DNA of 64,000 bases, taken from Pseudidiomarina tainanensis. GTDB taxonomy: Bacteria > Pseudomonadota > Gammaproteobacteria > Enterobacterales > Alteromonadaceae. This document shows positions 55,835 through 64,000 of the stretch, piece after piece (position 1 is the first letter of the stretch; each line of letters starts with the position of its first letter). A program made the position numbers and the translations under genes. Where the stretch lies: the NCBI RefSeq assembly GCF_004214835.1, contig NZ_PIQJ01000001.1:1302001-1366000 (forward strand), in the 5' to 3' direction. The notes beneath the pieces were generated by a model. It saw only the letters and a list, made by a program, of their open reading frames with translations. It did not search any database and had not been told where the DNA came from.

Positions 55835-55910
55835 TCTTTCTAAAGTTCCAAACCCTTTGAATTTATTGACTTGCAGCCGTATTAGTTGGCTTGATGCTTT
55901 GTGCGTTTTT

Positions 55911-55957
55911 GTGACCATTTTGGAGCTTGTGACCAAATGGTGACCAAACGGTGACCA
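55911..55957 (+). repeat. Four GTGACCA direct repeats downstream of tRNA-Val
   Basis: GTGACCA occurs at 55911, 55929, 55940 and 55951 (spacings 18, 11, 11 bp). The whole stretch 55835-56069 is otherwise empty. The 11-bp spacing places the copies on one DNA face, as in integrase arm sites or repressor iterons. Confidence 0.7.
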
Positions 55958-56069
55958 TGGTCGATTTTTAATATAAAAGCATTAAGTGTAGAACCTGAGT
56001 TCTGAAACACATCGTTTAGATGGTAACAAGTGAATAATTATTCAAAGCTACCTAGTTTGAATGATTTAC

Positions 56070-56690
56070 TTATTCTTTTGAATCAGATCTTGAGCTCTCT
56101 GAGTCATCACGGGCTTGATTGTCTTCGGAGTCATTGTTCTGTCGAGCCTTTGCATTACGCAACATCCCGTTGCCGGCCTTATTTATTTCTGCCGCAAATT
56201 TTTGTGCTTGACCGACCAAGCCACTTTGAGATTCGCGAAATGCCCTCATTGAAGGGTTACTCTCTAAACTAGCCATCTGTGCCGCTGTCTTTAAAATATC
56301 ACTGTTCCAATATTTTTGAGCCTCTAGCATGCTTTGAAAACTAGGGTTAGCCTCGAGGGCTGCTAACTGGTTAGCGACAGAACCAGCTATTCCCGTACCA
56401 TATAATTGGAAGTAATCTCGCAGTCTATCGGAAAGAATAAGTTGCTGCTCTTCTAAATTAATTTCATCTATTTCTTCACGTGAAAGCTCGATATCTAGAT
56501 CAATACCGTTAACCTCAGCAAAATCTCGAATACCACCTAATGTTTCATCAAATACGAAAATCTGCGGCGAATTTGGTAACGCTTTGATTTCTTGCATTAG
56601 AAAAGCATTTAGAAACAAGGATTTTTCATGTTTTGTAGCAAAATCACTATCACTGGTTATCAGCCATAGTTTGGTTTTGCCACGCAATAG
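56070..56690 (-). pseudogene. Unknown protein, 5' end removed by an IS remnant
   Basis: About 207 codons survive; reading into 56691-56720 is antisense to the transposase and so not original. The start (KTKLWLITSDSDF; QIFVFDETLGGIRDFAEV) faintly resembles the C-terminal half of a PIN-like nuclease domain (TxDxDF), with low confidence. A helical, Ala/Asn/Ser-rich middle contains two related segments (ALEANPSFQSMLEAQKYW and SLESNPSMRAFRESQSG). The C-terminus is polar and highly charged (DSEDNQARDDSESSRSDSKE). No homologous family recognised. Confidence 0.6.
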
Positions 56691-57547
56691 CACCTGTGGC
56701 AGAACGGAAAACCTGGGCACGCGAGTTGCAGGTGCAGTATAACGCGAGCGTTGTAAAGTGCTGTGATGTAGTTGGCATTAGCCGTACCGCTTACTATTAC
56801 GAGCCAAAATTGACCGATGATGACGAAATCATTGATGCCTTGAATGCTTTAATCGACAAGCACCATCGGTGGGGGGTTCCCGAAGTGCTTTCAACGCCTT
56901 CGAAAGCTAGGCCATCGATGGAACCACAAGCGTGTTTATCGCGTTTATACTGAGCTAAAACTGAACCTGCGACGCAAAGGCAAAAAGCGATTACCCAACC
57001 GCAACCCAGAGCCATTGGCTGCACCGAATGCATTGGGTAAGTCCTGGTCAATGGACTTTATGAGCGACAGCTTGCACAACAAAGTCAGGTTCCGCACATT
57101 TAACGTGATTGACGACTTTAATCGTGAAGTTTTAGGTATTGATATTGCAACCAGCATGCCGTCGTTGCGCGTCATACGCTATCTTGACCAACTTGCTGAG
57201 TGGCATGGTTACCCTGAGAAAATTCGGGTTGATAATGGCAGCGAATTCACCTCGGAAGTGTTTGTAAATTGGGCAAAAGCACATGACATTATGATTGATT
57301 ACATTAAACCTGGTTGCCCATATCAAAACGCCTACATTGAACGATTTAACCGAACTTATCGTGATGATGTACTCGATTGCTACATCTTCAACAACCTGAA
57401 CGAAGTGAAGCAAATAACCGAAGATTGGATTGAGCTATACAACAACGAACGACCGCACGATTCACTCAATGACATGACGCCATTTGAGTACCGAAATGCG
57501 GCATAAATACTCTACGAGATGACTGTGTTAGAAATGGGGTATTTACA
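56691..57547 (+). mobile_element. IS3-family (IS407-like) remnant
   Basis: Contains only the orfB part and the right end; orfA and the left terminal repeat are missing, and the left junction cuts another gene. The right end is placed at GGGGTATTTACA (57536-57547) because the sequence after it is cusA coding. Boundaries are by inspection, within a few bases on the right and about 10 on the left. Confidence 0.75.
56696..57506 (+). pseudogene. IS407-group transposase orfB, frameshifted
   Basis: The two fragments read as one orfB: VVGISRTAYYYEPK then, after a frame change, KCFQRLRKLGHRWNHKRVYRVY, SMDFMSDSL (Asp of DDE), DNGSEF (Asp), AYIERFNRTYRDD (Glu). The frame is broken in a run of six G at 56871-56876, where five would keep RWGFPKCF. 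Without orfA it cannot transpose. Confidence 0.85.
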
Positions 57548-57627
57548 TTTCTTCCACTATCCTCACACTCATTGTCATCCCGGTATTCTATACGCTGGTG
57601 AAACAGCATCGATTAAGGCCTCGTTAA
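57548..57627 (+). pseudogene. cusA-type RND efflux 3' fragment
   Basis: The frame ending TAA at 57625 reads SSTILTLIVIPVFYTLVKQH..., the last transmembrane segment and tail of a heavy-metal RND pump. It abuts the IS right end. All the rest of this cusA copy is gone. Confidence 0.75.
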
Positions 57628-57650
57628 TCAACGGATGGTGGATGAGGGGG

Positions 57651-57688
57651 CACAAGCTGCTGAAACATCTGTTCTTCAGCAGCTTGTG
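57651..57688. terminator. Perfect 14-bp hairpin between cusA fragment and copA
   Basis: CACAAGCTGCTGAA and TTCAGCAGCTTGTG flank a 10-nt loop. It stands between two convergent genes, fitting a terminator, though neither strand has a long T-run. Confidence 0.55.
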
Positions 57689-57723
57689 TTATCAGAGCAT
57701 CATTCCGTGGGTTATCGCCCCAT

Positions 57724-60057
57724 TCAATCGCGTGAGCCACGAAGCCGGAGAGCGTTGAAAACCACCGATGCCGAGCTGAGACTCATTGCGAGTGCGGCGA
57801 ACATGGGTGAGAGCAGAATACCCGTGAGGGGATACAACACACCGGCTGCGATCGGGACGCCAAGCGCATTGTAGATAAACGCGAAACCCAGATTTTGCTT
57901 CATATTAGCGACGGTACTATCGGAAAGGTGCCGTGCGGTGGAGATTCCACGCAAGTCGCCTTTGACCAGGGTTACCTGAGCGCTGTTCATGGCAACGTCT
58001 GTACCCGTCCCCATGGCGATACCTACGTTAGCCTTTGCGAGAGCCGGGGCATCGTTAATCCCGTCCCCAGCCATAGCTACAATACAACCTTCAGCTTGAA
58101 GCTGTGTGACGAGGTCAAGCTTGTCAGCAGGTTTGACTTCGCCGTGCACTTCGTCGATTCCCAATTCCTTGGCAACAGCGTTAGCCGTTGCAATACCATC
58201 GCCGGTTGCCATGATGATACGAATCCCCGCTTGCTGGAGATCTCGCACTGCTTCCAGCGTGCTCTGTTTGATCGGGTCGGAGACAGCCAACAGGCCTGCA
58301 AGTTGGCCATCCGAGGCGAGATACATGACACTCGCACCTTTTTCGCGCAATGAGTCGGCGATGTTTGTCAGGTGGGTAACATCAATCCCGTCTTGCTGCA
58401 TCAGAGCTGTATTGCCCAGGACCAGCGACTTACTATCGACTTGGCCACGAACGCCGATGCCGCTACCTGATTCAAAATCGTCGACTGCACTGAGTGTGAG
58501 GCCGCGCTCGCGCGCCGCGTTCACAATAGCGTCGGCAAGTGGATGTTCACTGCCTTGATCGAGGCTCGCTGCAAGACGTAGTACTTCATCGGCAGTTATG
58601 TCACCTGCCGGAATTGCTTGTTCAAAAGCCGGACGTCCTTCAGTCAATGTGCCGGTTTTATCAACAATCAGAGTATCGACTTTGCGGAAGTTCTCAATCG
58701 CGGCGGCATCGCGAAACAGCACGCCTTGCGTAGCGGCTTTGCCGGTTGCCACCATGATGGACATGGGTGTGGCCAGCCCCAACGCACACGGGCAAGCGAT
58801 AATCAGCACCGCAACAGCATTTATCAAACCGTACACCCAGCTCGGTTGCGGACCGAAGAATCCCCAAACGAACAGAGTTGTTATGGCGATGACCACTACA
58901 GCCATAACGAAGTAACCGGCAACCAAGTCAGCCATGCGCTGCATGGGAGCGCGCGAACGCTGCGCCTGCGCTACGAGCTGCACAATCTGAGAGAGCACTG
59001 TGGCAGAACCCACTTTCTCTGCCCGAATCACAAGAGCGCCTGAAGTATTCATCGTCGCGCCAATCACCTTGTCTCCGGGCCGCTTGCTTACGGGGAGTGG
59101 CTCTCCGGTCAACATCGACTCATCCAATGAGCTATTACCTTCCTCTACCGTGCCGTCAACCGGGACTTTTTCACCAGGGCGAACGCGCAAGCGATCACCT
59201 TCATGTACGTGATTCAAAGGCACATCTTCCTCAGTGCCATCCTTGTTGATCCGCCGTGCTGTCTTAGGCGCCAGACCGAGCAAGGACTTGATGGCAGCTG
59301 ATGTTTTCGAGCGTGCCCTCAACTCAAGCATCTGACCCAACAATGTCAGCGAAATAATGACAACTGCTGCTTCAAAATAGACTGAAACGCGGCCCATCGA
59401 CATGAAAGTTTCAGGGAATATGCCCGGTGCTATCGTCGCGATAGCGCTATAGATAAACGCCGCTCCAGTACCAAGGCCTATCAGCGTCCACATGTTCGGG
59501 CTGCGGTTCACTACTGATTGCCAGCCCCGTACAAAAAATGGCTGCCCTGCCCACAACACTACCGGTATTGAAAGAACGAGTTCGATCCATGTTTGCACGC
59601 TCATGCTGAACCAGCCAAGCTGCGGGCCGAACATAGCAAGTATTGTCACGATGACAGTAAACGGCAGCGTCCACCAGAACCTGCGTGAAAAATCTTTCAA
59701 CTCTGGATTGTTATCATCATCCAGACTGGGCATCAATGGCTCAAGAGCCATGCCACACTTTGGACAGGTTCCCGGGTGATCTTGCAGGATCTCCGGATGC
59801 ATAGGGCAAGTGTACGTCGTGCCGGGCTCATGCGGCGTTGTATGTTCCTCCGACTTGGTGGGATCGAGGTACTTTTCCGGGTCATCACGGAATCTACCCA
59901 AACACTTGGTGCTGCAAAAATAGAAAGACTTACCCTCATGCTCCATGTGATGGGATGAATTCTCTGTAACTCGCATGCCGCACACGGGATCTGAGAGCGG
60001 CGCATCTGTGTGCGACGGATCCACGTGGTGTGGATGTTCTGATTGATTTTGCCTCAT
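57724..60057 (-). CDS. copA: Copper-type P1B ATPase with YHS and CPMHP metal domains
   Basis: 777 residues from the ATG at 60057 (GAGAGG upstream). Domain order: His-rich start, YHS domain ([28 protein letters not shown]), heavy-metal-binding domain ([22 protein letters not shown]), then P1B core: eight membrane helices, TGE loop [11 protein letters not shown] in [19 protein letters not shown] phosphorylation site, [18 protein letters not shown] plus N-terminal metal domains indicate Cu+ (or Ag+) export. No CueR-like operator seen; the IS3 right end sits 106 bp upstream and may have replaced the natural promoter. Confidence 0.92.
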   Translation of the reverse strand: MRQNQSEHPHHVDPSHTDAPLSDPVCGMRVTENSSHHMEHEGKSFYFCSTKCLGRFRDDPEKYLDPTKSEEHTTPHEPGTTYTCPMHPEILQDHPGTCPKCGMALEPLMPSLDDDNNPELKDFSRRFWWTLPFTVIVTILAMFGPQLGWFSMSVQTWIELVLSIPVVLWAGQPFFVRGWQSVVNRSPNMWTLIGLGTGAAFIYSAIATIAPGIFPETFMSMGRVSVYFEAAVVIISLTLLGQMLELRARSKTSAAIKSLLGLAPKTARRINKDGTEEDVPLNHVHEGDRLRVRPGEKVPVDGTVEEGNSSLDESMLTGEPLPVSKRPGDKVIGATMNTSGALVIRAEKVGSATVLSQIVQLVAQAQRSRAPMQRMADLVAGYFVMAVVVIAITTLFVWGFFGPQPSWVYGLINAVAVLIIACPCALGLATPMSIMVATGKAATQGVLFRDAAAIENFRKVDTLIVDKTGTLTEGRPAFEQAIPAGDITADEVLRLAASLDQGSEHPLADAIVNAARERGLTLSAVDDFESGSGIGVRGQVDSKSLVLGNTALMQQDGIDVTHLTNIADSLREKGASVMYLASDGQLAGLLAVSDPIKQSTLEAVRDLQQAGIRIIMATGDGIATANAVAKELGIDEVHGEVKPADKLDLVTQLQAEGCIVAMAGDGINDAPALAKANVGIAMGTGTDVAMNSAQVTLVKGDLRGISTARHLSDSTVANMKQNLGFAFIYNALGVPIAAGVLYPLTGILLSPMFAALAMSLSSASVVFNALRLRGSRD

Positions 60058-60162
60058 AACAACTAATCCTCTCGAGGTATGTGCCAAATTCCGTATATGC
60101 GTGCGTATAGCCTCATGACGGCATACATTTACTTCTTTTCAGCACCACTTTAACCCATTGGA

Positions 60163-61075
60163 TGTACTGGTCAACTAAATCCGGACACATTTTTAAACAA
60201 TAATTCATGGTTAACTGGCGACCTGCCGCCGTTGGCCGAATGTAGTCGCTCCAGGTGGTAGTAACGGATGTAAGCGGCCACATCCCTTTTCATATGTTCA
60301 CGTGTCGGTTGTGACACTTTAAAGAGCCAATCATGTTTCAGGCTGCCAAAAAATCGTTCAACAACTGCGTTGTCCCAGCAGGCGCCAACGTCGCCCATAC
60401 TCGCTCGCATACCAAAACGCTGAAGCTGCTTCCGGTACCGCTTGCTGGTGTACTGCGACCCGCGGTCGCTATGGAACACCAGCCCCTTGCTCGGCCTGCG
60501 CAGGTTGTAAGCCGTAATCAGAGCCCGCAGCACCAAACTGGTGGTCATCGTTTTATCAATTGCCCAGCCCACGATGCGCCGCGAATACAGGTCCATCACA
60601 ACCACCAGATACATCCAGCCTTCGCCGGTGCGGCAGTAGGTCACATCGCCCGCCCAGATCTGATTCGGGCCCACTGGGTTGAAATTCTGATTCAGCAAAT
60701 TGCCCGCTACGCTGTCGCTGTGTTTGCGCTTGGTGGTTACTTTGTAAGCCACGCGCTGCGTCACCTTCAAGCCCATTTGATCCATAAGCCGGCGAACCCG
60801 GTATCGGCCAATTTCAAAGCCTTCCGCGCGAAGTGCCTTCATCATTTTCCGGCTGCCCAAGCTGGATCTGCTCGCTTTGAACAGTTCCTTGATCCGGCGG
60901 CGAAGCTGCAGCTCTTGAGCGCCAATCAGCTTGCCCGGGCGCTTGCACCAGTCATAGTAAGCCGACTTGCTGACCTTCATAACCCGACACAGAGCCCTGA
61001 TTGGGTAGTTGCCAGATTCGACCTTGATGAATTCAAACTTTACTTTATTTCTTTCGCGAAGAAGGCTGATGTAGA
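60163..61075 (-). mobile_element. IS3-family (IS3-group) remnant
   Basis: Right end TGTACTGGTCAACTAAATCC at 60163 continuing to the orfB gene. The left part (orfA and IRL) is missing where an IS30 fragment starts at about 61076. Confidence 0.75.
60171..61073 (-). pseudogene. IS3-group transposase orfB, no orfA
   Basis: The frame is open from 61073 and reads FEFIKVESGNYPIRALCRV, the usual orfB start region, then the HTH-like MKVSKSAYYDW, IWAGDVTY (Asp), FHSDRGSQY (Asp), and ACWDNAVVERFFGSLK (Glu), to the stop at 60171. The catalytic core is intact, but IS3 orfB is made by frameshift from orfA, which is absent. Confidence 0.85.
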
Positions 61076-61076
61076 T

Positions 61077-61463
61077 TCAAGTCATCAACGCAACACCCTT
61101 ATCAATCATGTGTGACGGTGTCATAAAGCTCAATGTTTTTCTCGGTCTCTCGTTTAATTGGGTCGCTACGTTGTTAAGAACTTCCTGTGAATGAACAGAT
61201 AAATCAGTTTTTCTTGGGAAGTATTGCCGAACCAAACTATTAGTATTTTCGTTTGTGCCTCGTTGCCATGGTGATTGGGGGTCGCAAAAGTAAACGGGTA
61301 TACCAATTTCTTTTGTTAGATCAGCATGCTTAGCCAGTTCCATACCGCGATCCCAGGTGAGCGATTTCCGGTATTCTGCCGGCATCTGCTTAAATATTTT
61401 TAACAGCGCCCGGTAAACCGACTCCGCGTCTTTGCCAGCTAATTTCAATAGGATAGTTACAAG
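61077..61463 (-). pseudogene. IS30-family transposase C-terminal fragment
   Basis: 128 codons open to a TAG before 61463. KSLTWDRGMELAKH (second Asp of DDE), YFCDPQSPWQRGTNENTNSLVRQYFPR (Glu region) are IS30 signatures. The N-terminal half, with the first Asp, is missing. Adjacent to the IS3 remnant, so the site was hit repeatedly. Confidence 0.88.
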
Positions 61464-61502
61464 CTATTTCCCGTAAAGTACCAACGATAAAACCGTCACT
61501 CA

Positions 61503-61961
61503 CTACATATCCGAAAATCGATTCGCAGTGTGCACCATTCGTTTAATTTCATTTTCTTCAACGTTTTTTACTGTTTCTAACAGCTCTTTTGCGCTGTCTA
61601 TACCAACACGGGAATATAGGTGTTCATACAACTCAATGACTTGCTCATGATGGTTTACAATGTTCTCCATAATGTGATCAGTATCTAACTCTTTAAAAGG
61701 CGAATCACAGTGTCCATGCTCAACGATGGGATGTTTCCCAATATAGTCATAACACCAAGTGTCTAATGCATTTCGGTTTGCTGTACTCAAAAAACCTTCG
61801 ACCATTAGCTCTAAGCTAGCCTCATGACCCGACACGTAGTTTAGAATCATCCGAGCTCGTTCATCTTGGTTTTGTTTAGAGCAGTGAGTAACACACTCCT
61901 TCAGGTTTTTGTGGAAATCAACGGTCCAACTCAGCACATCTTTGATTGTTTCTATTTGCAT
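61503..61961 (-). CDS. Helical His/Cys/Glu-rich protein of the metal cluster
   Basis: 152 residues, almost all helix, no signal peptide. AGGA-type site before the ATG. Metal-capable positions recur on the helices: FHKNLKECVTHC, GHEASLELMVE, VEHGHCDSPF, NHHEQVIELYEHLY, VEENEIKRM. The spacing suggests a ferritin-like or haemerythrin-like bundle, not confirmed. Last gene of the cluster downstream of cusA; a cytosolic metal-binding role is inferred. Confidence 0.65.
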   Translation of the reverse strand: MQIETIKDVLSWTVDFHKNLKECVTHCSKQNQDERARMILNYVSGHEASLELMVEGFLSTANRNALDTWCYDYIGKHPIVEHGHCDSPFKELDTDHIMENIVNHHEQVIELYEHLYSRVGIDSAKELLETVKNVEENEIKRMVHTANRFSDM

Positions 61962-61988
61962 TTTTTATTCCTTACCTATAATTAATCG

Positions 61989-62360
61989 TTACTTTCGTTT
62001 GCTTTTGTTAACTGGCGGACTTCTGTGACAACTCCACGGTGTATGTTCCGAATTATCTTTAATATTTTGGTCAATAAACTTGTAGTACTCTTCTTTCAGA
62101 TGAGTCCACCACCCACTATTTATTTCAACACCAAACTTCCTGAGCTTTTCCTCTATAACATTGAGATCCACTTTAGAGGCATCATAAGCTACCAATAACA
62201 AGTTACGCTCAGAGTCATAGGCAACGCTATCGAGACCAACCAAGCGATCGATTTCGTTAATCGCTTCGCGAACTTTTTTCACACTCTCAGTGTTTAGCTT
62301 TAATGTGCGATTGACTAAGTTAATTTCCCGCACTCCGGCTCTATGATCGTTATTTGACAT
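61989..62360 (-). CDS. HMA-fold protein lacking CxxC
   Basis: 123 residues from the ATG at 62360 (AGGACAG upstream); a longer frame starts at 62390. The pattern INLVNRTLKLNTESVKKVREAINEIDRLVGLDSVAYDSERNLLLVAYDASKVDLNVIEEKLRKFG fits a beta-alpha-beta ferredoxin-like heavy-metal domain, but the usual CxxC is missing. A single Cys-His (WSCHRSP) occurs near the basic C-terminus. Could be a regulatory partner and not a metal carrier. Confidence 0.65.
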   Translation of the reverse strand: MSNNDHRAGVREINLVNRTLKLNTESVKKVREAINEIDRLVGLDSVAYDSERNLLLVAYDASKVDLNVIEEKLRKFGVEINSGWWTHLKEEYYKFIDQNIKDNSEHTPWSCHRSPPVNKSKRK

Positions 62361-62417
62361 CAATACTGTCCTGTTAATTAAAACTACCAATACGTTTCAG
62401 GCAACATTTGCTCGGTG

Positions 62418-62756
62418 TTAACTTTGTAACGAAAGCTCTTTATTAGTGGCTGCTCGTTTATCGTGAACCCAGAACAATTCATCGATTGGCGAGATAGAAA
62501 ATAATCCCTCGTTAGATACCCCAGTATGGGCCGCTTCAACTACCAAGAGGGCAACATCACGCGCATCATCACTGTTCACATAAACTTCAAGCTGTACGTG
62601 ATCAACTAAGTGATCATCGTTATAGCTATCGAAGTAGTAACCCCGTCCTCGCACAGGAAACAGCGTAAAGCCGCTAACGCCACGGCCGATGAGAGCCTCT
62701 TCCACTGAGTCTTGTCGAAGTTGATCAAAAATAGCGGTAATTTTAGATAGGTTCAT
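62418..62756 (-). CDS. PII-like signalling protein linked to metal efflux (PII-NG type)
   Basis: 112 residues in the PII layout: KITAIFDQLRQDSVEEALIGRGVSGFTLFPVRGRG, a shortened T-loop (YYFDSYNDDHLVD), VQLEVYVNSDDARDVALLVVEAAHTG, EGLFSISPIDELFWV. The uridylylated Tyr51 context and standard PII signatures are absent. PII-like genes lying beside heavy-metal RND pumps form the described PII-NG group. Ligand and target are unknown. Confidence 0.78.
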   Translation of the reverse strand: MNLSKITAIFDQLRQDSVEEALIGRGVSGFTLFPVRGRGYYFDSYNDDHLVDHVQLEVYVNSDDARDVALLVVEAAHTGVSNEGLFSISPIDELFWVHDKRAATNKELSLQS

Positions 62757-62885
62757 ATACCCCCCTAAAAGCCCTAAAACATATAGCTTATGGACTGTGT
62801 TTAGTCTAGTTACTTAAATTTCGAGAAAATCTAGAGTTGTAATTTAGTAGTGCTATTTCGGAGGGTAGTAAATATCGAAGAGTAT

Positions 62886-63221
62886 TTACTTCACATCACC
62901 TTTATAAGACAAGGGATGTGGCGAGTTGCTAGGAGAGTTTATCGAGGTGTCGAATTGAATAAATACTAGAGGTGAGTTCGCAGAGTTACACTCTTCATCC
63001 ATAGAGCATTTATCAGCTACGCAGCAATAACAGTCGTCAATGATAGATTGCTCACTTTCATCGCAATGAAAGTTATCTTTGCTTTCGTTGCTAACATCCA
63101 TATGGCTAACACTTTTTTCGTGCTGTACATTGGAAGCATTGTTATAAGGAGGAGCGGCTGGGAAGGATAGCTGTATCACTATTCCTAACATAAGCACAAC
63201 TAAAAATTTTGCTTGAAACAT
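62886..63221 (-). CDS. Exported Cys-rich small protein of the metal cluster
   Basis: 111 residues with a signal peptide (MFQAKFLVVLMLGIVIQLSF). The mature part has His/Met/Asp-rich HEKSVSHMDVSNESKDNFHCDESEQ and cysteines C-x10-CYCC-x4-C-x5-C (FHC, DDCYCCVADKCSMDEECN), a likely copper or silver ligand set. Resembles small CopL/DUF2946-like factors in such clusters; family not confirmed. Directly after cusA, 99 bp away, behind an FNR-box palindrome. Confidence 0.65.
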   Translation of the reverse strand: MFQAKFLVVLMLGIVIQLSFPAAPPYNNASNVQHEKSVSHMDVSNESKDNFHCDESEQSIIDDCYCCVADKCSMDEECNSANSPLVFIQFDTSINSPSNSPHPLSYKGDVK

Positions 63222-63263
63222 ATGTGCGCTCCTATTGCCATACTATGAATTAGCATACTACCC

Positions 63264-63299
63264 CCTGCACATCATTGATCGAGATCAAAGATGCGCAGG
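63264..63299. promoter_or_regulatory. 36-bp palindrome containing an FNR box
   Basis: CCTGCACATCATTGATC and GATCAAAGATGCGCAGG are 17-bp arms (two mismatches) around GA. The core TTGATCGAGATCAA (63275-63288) fits FNR TTGATnnnnATCAA completely. It is 41.5 bp from a start predicted near 63240 for the reverse-strand Cys-rich gene. A hairpin function after cusA is the alternative. Confidence 0.6.
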
Positions 63300-63320
63300 T
63301 GATATTTACAGAGTAAGGTA

Positions 63321-64000
63321 TCATCTAACCTTAACGTTTTTCTTTCGCCACAAGTAGTAAACAGCGGGTAACACGAGCAAGGTTAGAATAACAGCGCTGA
63401 TCATTCCTCCAACCATCGGGGCGGCTATTCGGCTAACCACTTCAGCACCAGTTCCTGTACTGAACATGATAGGCAATAGACCAGCAATTGTAGAAACCGC
63501 CGTCATCATGACAGGACGAACACGAAGCCCAGCCCCTTCCATTACAGCGCGAGAAACACCGTCTTTAGTCAAAGCTTTACCTTGCTCTAGTTGGCGTTGT
63601 TCGTATTCGTTATAGGACTGATTAAGATAAGTCAGCATTAATATCCCTATTTCTACGGTAACCCCCGCTAGTGCTATAAAGCCAACCGCTACAGCAACTG
63701 AGAAATTATAATCTAAAAGATACATTAGCCAGATTGCCCCCACCAATGCGAGAGGCAAAGTTCCCAATATAATGGCTATTTCTGTAGCGTTTCGAAAGTT
63801 CATATATAAAAGAACGATAATAATCGCGAGCGTTAACGGAATCACGTAAGTCAGTTTTTCCTTTGCCCTTTCCATATATTCGTACTGCCCGGACCAGGTA
63901 ACTGAATACCCTGCTGGCAACTCGAGTTCTTGTTCTACAACCTTCATTGCTTTTTCAACATAAGTGCCGACATCAACTCCCTCAATGTCGACAAAAGTCC
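63321..64000 (-). CDS. cusA: Heavy-metal RND efflux pump, CusA type (3' part, runs off the window)
   Basis: About 226 C-terminal residues. LPAGYSVTWSGQYEYMERAKEKL, membrane blocks TYVIPLTLAIIIVLLYMNF, VAVGFIALAGVTVEIGILML, GLRVRPVMMTAVSTIAGLLPIMFSTGTGAEVVSRIAAPMVGGMISA and the last segment LTLLVLPAVYYLWRKK. Most similar to CusA/SilA of the Cu+/Ag+ branch. The pump drives proton-coupled export across both membranes with CusB and CusC, which lie outside this window. The 5' end continues past 64000. Confidence 0.93.
   Translation of the reverse strand, partial: TFVDIEGVDVGTYVEKAMKVVEQELELPAGYSVTWSGQYEYMERAKEKLTYVIPLTLAIIIVLLYMNFRNATEIAIILGTLPLALVGAIWLMYLLDYNFSVAVAVGFIALAGVTVEIGILMLTYLNQSYNEYEQRQLEQGKALTKDGVSRAVMEGAGLRVRPVMMTAVSTIAGLLPIMFSTGTGAEVVSRIAAPMVGGMISAVILTLLVLPAVYYLWRKKNVKVR

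Noticed and set aside
55911-55957. GTGACCA copies as a CRISPR array.
   Set aside because: Units are 7 bp with 4-11 bp gaps; no 28-37 bp repeats and no cas genes.
57519-57758. 79-codon frame starting MTVLEMGYLHFFHY.
   Set aside because: It crosses the IS right end in the wrong frame; the cusA tail lies in another frame of the same DNA.
60090-60115. TATACGCACGCATATA as a metal-regulator operator before copA.
   Set aside because: The dyad matches only 6 of 8 positions per arm and does not resemble CueR or CopY sites.

Overview
The window is a 64 kb piece of a gammaproteobacterial chromosome. The gene orders gyrA-ubiG-gph-nrdAB-yfaE-grxA and thrS-infC-rpmI-rplT-pheST-ihfA, the moderate GC content and the protein sequences fit an Alteromonadales-type marine bacterium, possibly Idiomarinaceae. 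The family is an inference; the class is secure.

1-18.9 kb (core): 5' part of gyrA, ubiquinone methylation (ubiG), gph, the aerobic class Ia ribonucleotide reductase set (nrdA, nrdB, the ferredoxin yfaE and glutaredoxin grxA) behind a promoter with two NrdR-type boxes, the helicase hrpA, a CBS protein, an exported isoaspartyl peptidase, exonuclease I, a GMC oxidoreductase, an MMPL/RND transporter and a YCF48-like beta-propeller. 19-26.3 kb: a DUF1329 protein, a four-gene operon (nif3-like, cmoM, lipid kinase, 3-hydroxyisobutyrate dehydrogenase-like), a Lys/Ala-rich small basic protein and a SulP transporter.

26.3-36.9 kb: an ECF sigma factor and its ChrR-type zinc anti-sigma, with a ten-gene convergent operon (DUF523/DUF1722, photolyase, NTF2-like, SDR, FAD amine oxidase-like, DUF1365, cyclopropane-synthase-like methyltransferase, DUF2878, chalcone-isomerase-like, DUF3833). 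This is the singlet-oxygen/photo-oxidative stress regulon. Three sites share a TRATCC-N16-CGT promoter pattern. The FAD protein and the methyltransferase resemble the enzyme types used for furan fatty acid synthesis.

36.9-55.6 kb: translation genes (ihfA to thrS; infC starts with ATT), an EamA exporter, a CPXCG protein, riboflavin synthase, DUF3080, a Fur-box-preceded DUF6746-MoxR-VWA operon, NsrR divergent from a small membrane protein with an FNR box and NsrR-like boxes between them, then a P450-TetR-AidB-like-acyl-CoA ligase run.

55.7-64 kb: tRNA-Val(GAC) marks the edge of an accessory region: GTGACCA repeats, a gene cut by an IS3-family remnant, a 26-codon cusA tail, an intact copper-type P1B ATPase, two more IS remnants, and a metal-resistance cluster (cusA 3' part, a Cys-rich exported protein, a PII-like protein, an HMA-fold protein without CxxC, and a helical His/Cys/Glu-rich protein). 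No CRISPR array or rRNA was seen.
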